Positions 16,814 to 24,311 are shown, counted from the first letter of the stretch. The stretch is 64,000 bases of DNA from RGIG2945 sp045540355 (GCA_045540355.1 JAZQHB010000057.1:62001-126000), one strand, 5' to 3'. The notes: a model not told the origin generated them from the sequence alone. Numbers and translations: made by a program.

Positions 16814-18676
16814 ATGAAAACAGCAAAAAGAATTTTAGTGCTTTTAATGGTAGCGGTTATGGCATTTTCTGCAACAACGGTTGTATCCGCTGCAACAAAA
16901 GCAAAGTCACTCGAACTTAATGCGACAACAATTAAATGGATAGTAGGAAGAAGCGGAACATTCAAACCAACGGTTACACCGTCGGGTGCGTCGAAGACAT
17001 TAAAATGGGCTTCATCAAATCCGAAAGTTGCAACTGTAACACAAAGCGGTAAGCTTACTGCAAAAGCTATCGGCACAACAACAATTGTTTGTGCAACAAC
17101 CGACGGAAGTAATCTGAAGGCAACTTGTGAAGTGATTGTCGGCAAGGCAGTTACAAGCGTAAAGCTCAATACCGCAACAATTAAATGGCCTGTCGGCAAA
17201 TCGGCATCCTTCAAGGCAACGGTTTCACCTGCAGATGCAATCAATAAAAAGCTTACATGGACATCATCAAATCCCAAGGTAGCAACAATATCACAGAGCG
17301 GTAAATTGACTGCGGTCAAGGTTGGTACTGCAACAATTACCTGTAAGGCTCAGGACGGAAGCGGTAAGTATGCAAAATGTAAGGTAACTGTCGGCAAGGC
17401 GGTTACAAGTGTAAAGCTTAATGCAACCGAAATCAAATGGATAGTCGGAAGAAGCGGTACATTCAAACCGACGGTTACACCCTCGGATGCCATAAACAAG
17501 ACTCTTACATGGTCATCATCAAACACCAAGGTAGCAACTGTGTCACAAAGCGGTAAATTAACTGCAGTCGGAATGGGTACTGCAATAATCACTTGCAAGG
17601 CAAAAGACGGAAGCGGCAAAGCTGCAACTTGTAAAGTTATTGTCGGCAAGTCAGTTACAAGTGTAAAGCTTAATACCGCAACAATCAAATGGCACATCGG
17701 TAAATCAGCATCCTTCAAGGCAACGGTTTCACCAACGGATGCTATCAATAAAAAGCTTACATGGACATCATCAAATCCCAAGGTTGCAACAATATCACAG
17801 AGCGGTAAATTGACTGCAGTTGCTGTCGGAACTGCGACAATTACTTGTAAAGCACAGGACGGAAGCGGTAAGTATGCAACCTGCAAGGTAACGGTTATGC
17901 CTCGTGCAAAGACATTGAAGCTCAACGCAGCGACAATCAGATGGGTTGAGGGTAAAAGCGGCAGCTTCAAGCCCACAATTACACCCTCAAACGCATCAAA
18001 AACGCTTTCATGGACATCGTCAAACACAAAGGTGGCAACAATATCACAGAGTGGTAAATTGACCGCAGTCGGTGCAGGTACAGCGACGATTACCTGTAAG
18101 ACAACCGACGGAAGTAACCTTACGGCAACCTGCAAGGTTACGGTTGTAAGGTCATATAAGGATGCACCTAATTTCAAAGTATTATATGATAAGTATTTCG
18201 AAGATGGAACATTTACAATTGAAGGAACGATGTCCGCAAAAGCAGGCGGCATATCAATTAAAATGCCGTTCCAAATTGCAGCGGATGACGGAGATAACTA
18301 CGCAAAGGCTGAATACACCCTTGGCAGTTTTACAGTAGAGATTTTGGTGAATAACGACAAAACTTATCTTGTTGTTCCCGACAAAGAGCTTTATCAGGAA
18401 ATAGATGCAGATATATTCGGAAGTGCAGGCTTTGAGGGCCTTACCGATGTCAAGGAGTTTATTTCATCGAAGAATGTGAAGCTCAACAACAAAACCTATG
18501 TATGCGAGGAGCTCAGAAGCGGTGATACAACCACATACTTCTATTTCTTTGACGGAGAGCTCGAAATGATAAAGTTCAAAACTGCAGACGGGGAATCAAC
18601 TTTTACTGTTGACCGTATAAAATCAACAGTAAATAAATATGATTATAGAGTACCTTCAGGATATGACAAGAAATAA
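16814..18676 (+). CDS. Secreted protein with five BIG2 (Ig-like) repeats and a C-terminal LolA/LppX-like domain
   Basis: A 620-residue exported protein. The signal peptide is MKTAKRILVL with cleavage near VVSA. Residues 33-440 are five tandem BIG2 repeats of about 81 residues, each with 'KLNxxTIKW', 'TxTPSxA', 'SSNxKVATxSQSGKLTA' and 'GTATITCK'. Repeats 2 and 4 are almost identical, as are 1 and 3, pointing to duplication of a two-repeat unit. Residues 440-620 form a different domain (YKDAPNFKVLYDKYF, FTIEGTMSAKAG, YLVVPDKELYQEID) resembling lipid-binding LppX/LolA-like folds; this is a weak inference. Start ATG 16814 has AAAGGAGA upstream. Likely cell-surface; it sits among the paralogous lipoproteins and is 22 bp from member 5. 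Confidence 0.85.
   Translation: MKTAKRILVLLMVAVMAFSATTVVSAATKAKSLELNATTIKWIVGRSGTFKPTVTPSGASKTLKWASSNPKVATVTQSGKLTAKAIGTTTIVCATTDGSNLKATCEVIVGKAVTSVKLNTATIKWPVGKSASFKATVSPADAINKKLTWTSSNPKVATISQSGKLTAVKVGTATITCKAQDGSGKYAKCKVTVGKAVTSVKLNATEIKWIVGRSGTFKPTVTPSDAINKTLTWSSSNTKVATVSQSGKLTAVGMGTAIITCKAKDGSGKAATCKVIVGKSVTSVKLNTATIKWHIGKSASFKATVSPTDAINKKLTWTSSNPKVATISQSGKLTAVAVGTATITCKAQDGSGKYATCKVTVMPRAKTLKLNAATIRWVEGKSGSFKPTITPSNASKTLSWTSSNTKVATISQSGKLTAVGAGTATITCKTTDGSNLTATCKVTVVRSYKDAPNFKVLYDKYFEDGTFTIEGTMSAKAGGISIKMPFQIAADDGDNYAKAEYTLGSFTVEILVNNDKTYLVVPDKELYQEIDADIFGSAGFEGLTDVKEFISSKNVKLNNKTYVCEELRSGDTTTYFYFFDGELEMIKFKTADGESTFTVDRIKSTVNKYDYRVPSGYDKK
17257..17830 (+). repeat. Long near-identical DNA repeats coding for BIG2 domains 2 and 4
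   Basis: The segments around 17257-17320 and 17759-17822 are almost the same at DNA level, spaced about 502 bp apart, as expected for recent duplication of a two-domain unit. Such repeats can expand or contract by recombination. Confidence 0.75.
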
Positions 18677-18698
18677 TCGGCGTGAAAGGAAAATTCTT

Positions 18699-19667
18699 AT
18701 GTTGAAAAAAACTATCGCCTTGATTTCGGCACTTCTTATGGTGCTGTCTCTTGCTTCATGCAAGAAAAAAGATGAAGCGGAAACTACTGCAAAAGCAGAA
18801 AATGTAATGGCAACACAAGCAGAAGAAAACGAAGAAGTAACCGAAGAGGCTGTTGAAGAAGAAACAGAGCTTGAGGAAGAGGAAACCACAGAAGAGGAAG
18901 CTTCGGATGTTGGTGAATCGGAAGACGAAACAGAAAAGGCTGAAACTGAAACCACCAAAAAATCCGAGAACAAAACCACAACAAAGGCTGACGAGTCAAT
19001 GAAAATCCCGTCAACCAAAAAGGAAATAGTTAACGCGTATAAAGCTGCGGCAAACAAGACCAAAGCACAACAAAATATAAATGTTGACAAAACCGGAAAA
19101 GTTGAAATTGTTATTGACAAGCTTATGAGCATGGAAATTGCAGGTAAAATCGCAAGCAGTATAGTTAAAAAATATATGACTGATTGGGACGGTAAAACGG
19201 TGCATAATGAGGTCTTTGTCAACGGTAAGCCGACCAAGGACCTTGAGAGAACCAAGGACACCTTTATACCGTTACATGGCGAAAAAGAGATGTGCACCAT
19301 TTCCCCTGATGAGGTTGCAAGTGCAAAAGTGACAAAAGTATCGAAAGATAGCTATCAGATTGAAATAAAGCTTAAAGGGGATAGCAGCGGTGTAAACGAT
19401 AAGCCTCCCGTTCTTTCAAAGGGTATGGATTACTTTGACACAAGATTATACGGCTTTGACGATATCGGACTTGCTTTTTTATCGGGAACGGTTAAGTATT
19501 CCGGTGCGGTTATCAGAGCGACAATCAATGCTGACGGATATGTAGAATACATAGAGCATAAAATGGATCTCAAATCAACTGATTCGAAAATAGCATATCA
19601 GGATTTTAAAATTCCCGGATATGTTGCATTGCACGGCTCGTACTTTACAACATTTACTTTTAAATAA
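18699..19667 (+). CDS. Lipoprotein with acidic linker, paralogue family (member 5)
   Basis: A 322-residue lipoprotein. Start at ATG 18699 (GAAAGGA 8 nt upstream); the frame is open further upstream but overlaps the previous gene. The signal is MLKKTIALIS with lipobox LASC. The linker, about residues 25-100, is strongly acidic (Glu/Thr/Ala) and then Lys/Thr-rich. The C-terminal domain has the clearest family pattern: 'KKEIVNAYKAAANKTKAQQN', 'EVFVNGKPTKD', 'KEMCTISPDEVASAKVTK', 'GMDYFDTRLYG', 'INADGYVEYIEHKM', 'ALHGSYFTTFTFK'. It is probably co-transcribed with the BIG2 gene, 22 bp upstream. Function unknown. Confidence 0.8.
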   Translation: MLKKTIALISALLMVLSLASCKKKDEAETTAKAENVMATQAEENEEVTEEAVEEETELEEEETTEEEASDVGESEDETEKAETETTKKSENKTTTKADESMKIPSTKKEIVNAYKAAANKTKAQQNINVDKTGKVEIVIDKLMSMEIAGKIASSIVKKYMTDWDGKTVHNEVFVNGKPTKDLERTKDTFIPLHGEKEMCTISPDEVASAKVTKVSKDSYQIEIKLKGDSSGVNDKPPVLSKGMDYFDTRLYGFDDIGLAFLSGTVKYSGAVIRATINADGYVEYIEHKMDLKSTDSKIAYQDFKIPGYVALHGSYFTTFTFK

Positions 19668-19676
19668 TATATTTTT

Positions 19677-19716
19677 ACGGAGACTCTTTGATTGAAAAGT
19701 GTCTCCGTTTTTTTTT
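19677..19716 (+). terminator. Terminator after lipoprotein member 5
   Basis: Stem ACGGAGAC-TCTTT / AAAAGT-GTCTCCGT followed by nine T residues. Confidence 0.92.
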
Positions 19717-19786
19717 CGCGGAATTATTGCATTTTGCAAAATTGTGTGATATAGTACAAATATACTATTTTGAAAGGGTGTTTATT

Positions 19787-20827
19787 GTGTTTAAAAGATG
19801 GATGGCATTAGTTCTCGCGGCTGTAATGGTGTTATCTCTTGCAGCTTGCGGTGGCAAAAATGAGGAAGAAACAACAAAGAATAATGACAAGGAAGTTGTT
19901 GCAACCGATGATGTAACAAACGATGCAGGTGAAACCGAAGATACGGCTGTTGAAACAGAAGAAAACGGTGAAACCAAGGAAAATAAAGAAGACAAAGAAG
20001 ATAAGACAGAAGAAGATAAAACAGAAAAAGAAGACAAAACAACTAAAAAGTCAGAAGACGAAAAAGATACAACAATGAAAAAGGATTCTGATAAGACAAC
20101 TACAAAGAAAACAAGTTCAGATAAAACTACAACCAAAAAAGAAGAAACTTTCAAAATACCTTCAGGTAAATCTGAGATAGTTAACGCTTATAAAAAGGCA
20201 GCTAACAGAACAAAGGCTCAGGATAATATGAGCATCGAAAAGACCTGTGATGTTGATATTAATATCGAAAAATTCGCAAACAAAGCATTTACGGCGTTGG
20301 CAAAGAGTGTTGCTTCATTCTTTATGAATCAGGCAAGCGGTGCAGTTGAAAAAGAAACCTTCAAGAACGGCAAGCCTACAAAAAATACAGAAAAGAAGAA
20401 TGGTGTTTACATCAACGACAGATCCACTTATATTCCGCTGTACGGCAAAAAGGAAATGTGCACACTCGACCCGGCTAATGTAAAGAGTGCTGAAGTTACC
20501 AAAAAGGGTAAGGATTCTTACGATGTAAAGATTGTTCTTAAAGATGATAAGTGCGATATTAACGGTATACCGAAAATTACATTTTCAGGAATGGACTATT
20601 TCAATCCCAGTCTTTATACTGAAAACCTTAAGGGTATCAATTTTGCAAAGGGTACTGTATATTATACTGAATGTGTAATTATTGCAACAGTCAACGCAGA
20701 CGGATATCTTGATTATGTAAAACACGATATGAAATTAAAGACAAATGATACAGTAATTGAATTGTTGGGAGTAGACATTGATGCAGCTTTATCAGGCAGA
20801 TATGTAACAACATTCAAATTCATTTAA
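19787..20827 (+). CDS. Lipoprotein with Lys/Asp/Thr-rich linker, paralogue family (member 6)
   Basis: A 346-residue lipoprotein. Start at GTG 19787, the position correctly spaced from GAAAGGG; the open frame extends to 19688 without support. The signal runs from FKRWMALVLA to lipobox LAAC. Residues 25-125 are a Lys/Glu/Asp/Thr linker built from KEDKTE/TTKK units, like member 1. The C-terminal domain has 'KSEIVNAYKKAANRTKAQDNM', 'FKNGKPTKNTE', 'KEMCTLDPANVKSAEVTKK', 'GMDYFNPSLY', 'VNADGYLDYVKHDM' and 'GRYVTTFKF'. It is most similar to member 5. Its spacing to the next gene is 37 bp. Function unknown. Confidence 0.8.
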   Translation: MFKRWMALVLAAVMVLSLAACGGKNEEETTKNNDKEVVATDDVTNDAGETEDTAVETEENGETKENKEDKEDKTEEDKTEKEDKTTKKSEDEKDTTMKKDSDKTTTKKTSSDKTTTKKEETFKIPSGKSEIVNAYKKAANRTKAQDNMSIEKTCDVDINIEKFANKAFTALAKSVASFFMNQASGAVEKETFKNGKPTKNTEKKNGVYINDRSTYIPLYGKKEMCTLDPANVKSAEVTKKGKDSYDVKIVLKDDKCDINGIPKITFSGMDYFNPSLYTENLKGINFAKGTVYYTECVIIATVNADGYLDYVKHDMKLKTNDTVIELLGVDIDAALSGRYVTTFKFI

Positions 20828-20864
20828 TTCATCAAGCTTAGTAAAGGCACAAAGGAGCAAAAGA

Positions 20865-22721
20865 ATGAGACAGTTAAAAATGTATTGGCTCAGAGGTACA
20901 GAAATCAAGAATTACGAATTACCCGAGGGCTACACAATCAGTACATATAAAGATGAAAGCGATAAAGAAGGCTGGCTCAAATGCTGTCAGAACGGTCGTT
21001 TGCTTTCAGATGAAAATAATGTAGGTTTGTTTGATGTATGCATTACAGGTCATCCCCATGTGAATCTCGAAACAGATGTGTTTTTCATCGACCACGAGGG
21101 TGAACATATCGGCACAACAACCGCAATTTATTTCCCTGATGAAAATATCGGTCTTGTTCACATGGTTGGTATCAGAACAGAATACCGCGGCAAGGGTCTC
21201 GGTAAATTTCTCTGCAACGCCGCAATAAATAAGCTCAATGCACAGGGCGTTGATTATATCAGACTTACAAGTGATGACTGGCGTTTAGGTGCTGTCAAAT
21301 CATATCTCAATGCAGGATTCTTACCTGTTGATTACGACGATGATATGAAGTTCCGCTGGGAATTGTTACTTGAAACTTTCAAAATCGAAAGTGTTGATAT
21401 GCTAAACGAAGATGCAACCTTCAAGATGAAAGTCACAAGACCTAAGAAAGTTAAAATAGGTGTTGTCGGTGTCGGTCGCGGCAGAACAATGATGAACTAC
21501 TGCAACAGCTCGAACAATGCTGAGCTTGTTGCTATCTGTGACAACTATCTTCCCTTACTTGAAAAAGCAAAGAAAGACTATGACACGGTTACTTTCTACG
21601 ATAATTTTGATGAATTTATAAATCATGATATGGATGTTGTCGTTCTTGCAAACTATGCGACAGAACACGCACCCATGGCAATCAGATGTCTTAACAAGGG
21701 ACTTCATGTTATAAGTGAAGTTTTACCTGTTCAGACAATGAAAGAGGCAGTTGAACTTATTGAAGCGGTTGAAAAGTCAGGTAAGCACTACCTCTATGCT
21801 GAAAATAACTGCTATATGCCTGCTGCAAGAAAGATGAGAGAGCTTGTAGAACAAGGTGTACTCGGTAAGTTTGAGTACGGTGAAGGCGAATATATGCACA
21901 ACTGTGAGCCTATCTGGACAGAAATCACGAGAGGTGATCCTGACCATTGGCGTAACAATATGAGTGCCTTCTATTATTGCACACATTCAGCAGGTCCGCT
22001 TGTTCATATCAGTCGTAAGCGTCCTGTAAGAGTGTCAGGATTTGAATTACCGTTCAATGACAGAATGGCAAGAATGGGTGCAAAAGCAGGTGCTTTTGCG
22101 ATGGAAGTTATCACATTTGAAGATGGCTCAATAGGAAAAAGCCTTCACGGTGTAGGTCCATCAAAGAATTCAACATGGTATTCAATTTACGGTTCAAAGG
22201 GACGCATGGAAAGTGCCCGTGAGGATGCAGACAAAGACTATGTAAAGGTACTCTATGTAAACTGCGACAAAGAGGAAGGCGACAATAAGTCTGAATCCGT
22301 AAGAACATCAACTCACGATAATATCAGCGACTTTACAAAGGATTCAGGTCACGGCGGTGCTGACTATTACATGATGTATCATTTTATCGAAACAATCAGA
22401 GGTCGCAAGGGTATGGATTATATCGATGTTTATGAAGCAATGGATATGTTCTTGCCGGGTATGTTTGGCTACCGTTCAGCAATGCAGGGAGGTATGCCGC
22501 TTGAGATACCGAACTTGAGAGACCCCAAAGAACGAGATAAGTGGAGAAATGATACCGAGTGCACAGACCCCAAGGTTGCAGGTGATATGCTTATTCCCAG
22601 TTATTCCAAGGGCAACCCCGATATCCCCGCAGAGGTCTATGAAGGCTATGCAAAGAGATGGGCAGAAATGTTGGCTGAGCAAGAAAAACAATCAGAAAAT
22701 TACTATAAAAAGAATACTTAA
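20865..22721 (+). CDS. GNAT acetyltransferase fused to Gfo/Idh/MocA oxidoreductase
   Basis: A 618-residue two-domain protein. Residues 20-165 look like a GNAT N-acetyltransferase: 'HIGTTTAIYF', 'VHMVGIRTEYRGKGLGKFLC' (acetyl-CoA loop RGKGLGK) and 'LNAGFLPVDYDDD'. Residues 195-590 are a Gfo/Idh/MocA dehydrogenase: NAD(P)-binding 'KIGVVGVGRGRTMM', 'DVVVLANYATEHAPMA', 'GLHVISEVLPVQTM' and 'YAENNCYMPAARKMREL', which replaces the usual EKP motif. This could acetylate and oxidise an amino sugar or related compound; that is inference. The start has AAAGGAG. No linker frameshift is seen, so the fusion looks genuine. Cytoplasmic. Confidence 0.85.
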   Translation: MRQLKMYWLRGTEIKNYELPEGYTISTYKDESDKEGWLKCCQNGRLLSDENNVGLFDVCITGHPHVNLETDVFFIDHEGEHIGTTTAIYFPDENIGLVHMVGIRTEYRGKGLGKFLCNAAINKLNAQGVDYIRLTSDDWRLGAVKSYLNAGFLPVDYDDDMKFRWELLLETFKIESVDMLNEDATFKMKVTRPKKVKIGVVGVGRGRTMMNYCNSSNNAELVAICDNYLPLLEKAKKDYDTVTFYDNFDEFINHDMDVVVLANYATEHAPMAIRCLNKGLHVISEVLPVQTMKEAVELIEAVEKSGKHYLYAENNCYMPAARKMRELVEQGVLGKFEYGEGEYMHNCEPIWTEITRGDPDHWRNNMSAFYYCTHSAGPLVHISRKRPVRVSGFELPFNDRMARMGAKAGAFAMEVITFEDGSIGKSLHGVGPSKNSTWYSIYGSKGRMESAREDADKDYVKVLYVNCDKEEGDNKSESVRTSTHDNISDFTKDSGHGGADYYMMYHFIETIRGRKGMDYIDVYEAMDMFLPGMFGYRSAMQGGMPLEIPNLRDPKERDKWRNDTECTDPKVAGDMLIPSYSKGNPDIPAEVYEGYAKRWAEMLAEQEKQSENYYKKNT

Positions 22722-22724
22722 AAT

Positions 22725-22759
22725 AATAAGGAAGAAACCTATGCGGCTTCTTCCTTATT
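22725..22759. terminator. Bidirectional terminator between the fusion gene and the small Cys protein
   Basis: Perfect 12-bp stem AATAAGGAAGAA / TTCTTCCTTATT with an 11-nt loop, placed between convergent genes. Confidence 0.75.
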
Positions 22760-22925
22760 CATTGTGAAATTTAAAAAGCTTTTCTTTTTTGAGCTTAATA
22801 AGCTCGGATTCATCAATTTCAACCCGTATGCAAGCTTTGCATTGCCCTTGGAAATCAAGTTCAATCTTATCTAAAATGCAGAAACCGTCATCGTTATAAA
22901 TACAAAAAACATTTTCACAGTTCAT
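22755..22925 (-). CDS. Small conserved Cys-rich protein
   Basis: A 56-residue protein starting MNCENVFCIY with five Cys in the pattern CxxxxC ... C ... CxxC (positions in NCENVFC, GFCIL, QCKACI). Similar tiny 'CENxFCIYNxDGxC ... GxCxxCI' proteins are frequent in clostridial genomes (remembered, not searched), which suggests a metal-binding knuckle. Start ATG 22925 has GGGTGA upstream; an in-frame TTG at 22940 is less likely. A minus-strand promoter TTGCAT-N17-TATACT lies at 22944-22972. Function unknown. Confidence 0.7.
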   Translation of the reverse strand: MNCENVFCIYNDDGFCILDKIELDFQGQCKACIRVEIDESELIKLKKEKLFKFHNE

Positions 22926-22943
22926 AATTATATCACCCAATAA

Positions 22944-22972
22944 AGTATATCATAATAAAAAAAATAATGCAA
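22944..22972 (-). promoter_or_regulatory. Promoter of the small Cys-rich protein gene
   Basis: On the minus strand TTGCAT (22967-22972), 17-bp spacer, TATACT (22944-22949), about 20 bp upstream of the start codon. Confidence 0.5.
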
Positions 22973-23031
22973 CCATAAATGGTTATATAAATGTAACCTA
23001 AACAGATTATATAATGTTGTTGGTGATGAAA

Positions 23032-23205
23032 ATGTTTAAAGTTGATAATGAATTGAAAAGTGCAAACATACCAAGAACAGTCAGGTTTACAGAGCAGCTT
23101 TTTGAAAAATTGAATGAAACAGCTTCAAAAAACAATATATCATTCAATTTGTTGGTTTTACAGTGTTGTAAATATGCTTTGGATAACATTGAAGAAGAAA
23201 AATAA
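23032..23205 (+). CDS. Small ribbon-helix-helix-like DNA-binding protein
   Basis: A 57-residue protein. 'IPRTVRFTEQLFEKLNETASKNNISFNLLVLQCCKYALDNI' has the beta-strand plus two-helix pattern of Arc/CopG/HicB-type RHH proteins (RTVRF strand, then helices). Start ATG 23032 is favoured because GGTG lies 6 nt upstream and a TATAAT at 23010-23015 would place the transcription start after the alternative ATG at 23014. RHH proteins often serve as antitoxins or copy-number regulators; no partner toxin ORF is adjacent on the same strand. The gene is followed by the convergent small-RNA locus. Confidence 0.65.
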   Translation: MFKVDNELKSANIPRTVRFTEQLFEKLNETASKNNISFNLLVLQCCKYALDNIEEEK

Positions 23206-23227
23206 AAAATGATGTTTTTTGCATCGC

Positions 23228-23255
23228 TTGACAATTCTGAATATTATGTTATAAT
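23228..23255 (+). promoter_or_regulatory. Promoter of the short plus-strand RNA
   Basis: TTGACA at 23228-23233, 16-bp spacer, TATAAT at 23250-23255 preceded by TGT (extended -10). It drives a short RNA ending at the terminator at 23306-23347. Confidence 0.8.
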
Positions 23256-23261
23256 GTAAAT

Positions 23262-23347
23262 GAAATAAGGCAAACCACGATAAACGGTTAGCCTACAGTT
23301 TTACGAATAACCGCTAAACTTTGGTAGGGTTGGGCGGTTATTTTTTT
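23262..23347 (+). ncRNA. Small RNA, about 86 nt, candidate antitoxin antisense RNA
   Basis: Bounded by a consensus promoter (23228-23255) and an intrinsic terminator. There is no ORF. Its 3' end (through 23347) is fully complementary to the last codons and stop of the 23-codon minus-strand ORF and to that mRNA's 3' region. It also carries TAACCGC (23308-23314), able to pair with GCGGTTA in the 5' leader of the toxin mRNA. Its 5' leader (AATAAGGCAAACCA then CGGTTAGCC) nearly equals that of the opposing transcript. The arrangement resembles type I antitoxin RNAs such as RNAII of par or RatA/SR4; the assignment is inference. Confidence 0.6.
23306..23347 (+). terminator. Terminator of the small RNA, overlapping the toxin stop codon
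   Basis: Stem AATAACCGC (23306-23314) / GCGGTTATT (23334-23342) followed by T residues through 23347. The minus-strand ORF ends inside this hairpin (stop at 23338-23340). Confidence 0.85.
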
Positions 23348-23409
23348 ATGCTTATTATGTAACCTGTGGCTACAATGAGGATTACTACTATTAAACAATA
23401 ATATTCCAT
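23338..23409 (-). CDS. 23-residue hydrophobic peptide, candidate type I toxin
   Basis: On the minus strand from ATG 23409 the codons give MEYYCLIVVI, LIVATGYIIS and IKK, then TAA. One transmembrane segment ends with two Lys, as in Fst, TxpA or Hol_Tox-like type I toxins; it is not a clear match to any. A very strong site (AAGGGGGGTG, 23416-23424) lies 7 nt upstream. Its own consensus promoter is at 23479-23507, giving a leader of about 60 nt. A convergent 86-nt RNA overlaps its 3' end. The ORF is too short for standard gene finders. Expression and toxicity are inferred from architecture only. Confidence 0.6.
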   Translation of the reverse strand: MEYYCLIVVILIVATGYIISIKK

Positions 23410-23478
23410 AGCATCACCCCCCTTAGTGTTAAGAGGGCTAACCGCCTACCGTAAATGGTTTACCTTATTCCGATAGCG

Positions 23479-23507
23479 ATTATATCATATTGTTTTATAT
23501 TTTTCAA
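23479..23507 (-). promoter_or_regulatory. Promoter of the 23-codon ORF
   Basis: Minus strand TTGAAA (23502-23507), 17-bp spacer, TATAAT (23479-23484). The predicted start near 23472 gives a leader that begins GGAATAAGGTAAACC. Confidence 0.8.
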
Positions 23508-23590
23508 TAGGTCTTCGTATTATACAATATGTGAAAATACATTATTGTAATCAGTTTAAAATAAATTATATCAATCGGGGATTAAAAATA

Positions 23591-23619
23591 TTGATATATT
23601 CAAACAGGTTTGATATAAT
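23591..23619 (+). promoter_or_regulatory. Promoter of the comF-pyk-PHP operon
   Basis: TTGATA at 23591-23596, 17-bp spacer, TATAAT at 23614-23619, about 30 bp before the comF start. Confidence 0.65.
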
Positions 23620-23648
23620 ATCATTGATTTGAGGAAAGTGGTGATTCG

Positions 23649-24293
23649 ATGAGGTTCGACTTTTTAAGCATACTGTATCCGAATCGCTGTCCGGGCTGCG
23701 GAGAAATTATTTCACACGACAGTAAGTTTTGCAGAGAATGCGAATCAGAGCTTGTTTTTTCAAAAATAGTACAACACAAGAATAAAAATAACAGATTCAC
23801 CGGCTTGGTTTCGCCTTTTTATTATAGGGGTACTGCTAAGCGAATGATATTGAGATATAAATTCAAAGGTAAAAAGTATATTTATAAAATAATGGCAGAA
23901 TATATGTTGCGTAAGTTTGAGGAGAACTACTCGTTAATTGATTTTGACTATATAACATATATTCCCATGTCATTCTCGGAATATGTGGAAAGAGGTTTTA
24001 ATCAGACTAATCTTCTTGCAAAATCGTTGTCGAAAAAGACGAATATTATCTGTAAAAAGCTTATCAAGAAAACAAGAAAAACCAAACATCAGATGAATCT
24101 TAATTCTAAAGACAGAGAGACAAACTTAAAAAATTGTTTTAAATCTGCAGAGAATATAAAAGGTAAAACGATTTTGTTGGTTGATGATATTAAGACTACA
24201 GGGACAACTCTCAACGAATGTTCAAAAGTATTAAAAAAAGCGGGTGCAAAAGATATATACTGCATAACCTTTGCAATGGCAGATTACGAATAA
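23649..24293 (+). CDS. ComF-family phosphoribosyltransferase-like protein
   Basis: A 214-residue ComFC-type protein. The N-terminus has a four-Cys zinc finger (CPGCGEI ... CRECESEL). The C-terminal half has the PRPP-binding loop 'ILLVDDIKTTGTTLNEC' of type I phosphoribosyltransferases. ComFC proteins support DNA uptake in naturally competent bacteria and possibly recombination. GAGGAAAG precedes the ATG. It is separated by 18 bp from pyruvate kinase, so the two are probably co-transcribed; the pairing with pyk has no obvious functional meaning. Confidence 0.88.
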   Translation: MRFDFLSILYPNRCPGCGEIISHDSKFCRECESELVFSKIVQHKNKNNRFTGLVSPFYYRGTAKRMILRYKFKGKKYIYKIMAEYMLRKFEENYSLIDFDYITYIPMSFSEYVERGFNQTNLLAKSLSKKTNIICKKLIKKTRKTKHQMNLNSKDRETNLKNCFKSAENIKGKTILLVDDIKTTGTTLNECSKVLKKAGAKDIYCITFAMADYE

Positions 24294-24311
24294 AAGAAAG
24301 GAAAGTGTATT

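Larger units (their letters stand above)
23264..23469. repeat. Paired inverted repeats giving both convergent RNAs the same leader
   Basis: Outer arms: AATAAGGCAAACCA (23264-23277) and TGGTTTACCTTATT (23456-23469), 13 of 14 matching. Inner arms: CGGTTAGCC (23285-23293) and GGCTAACCG (23436-23444), perfect. As the two promoters face each other, each RNA begins with the same two sequence blocks. Confidence 0.8.

Noticed and set aside
16814..18170. Possible CRISPR-like or satellite repeats
   Set aside because: The spacing of about 243 bp equals one protein domain and the repeats keep the reading frame; they code for BIG2 domains.
17350..18252. 300-codon open frame on the minus strand across the BIG2 repeats
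   Set aside because: It is the mirror of the repetitive BIG2 coding sequence, has no ribosome-binding site and no recognisable domain. The plus-strand frame has signal peptide, SD and promoter.
18656..19300. Ser/Val-rich 214-codon minus-strand frame opposite lipoprotein member 5
   Set aside because: Low-complexity shadow of the Glu/Thr linker on the other strand; the same happens opposite members 1, 3 and 6.
23264..23469. Considered as another MITE
   Set aside because: The arms lie just downstream of two strong promoters and show no TA or other target duplication; the small-RNA/peptide explanation fits better, although a mobile origin is not excluded.
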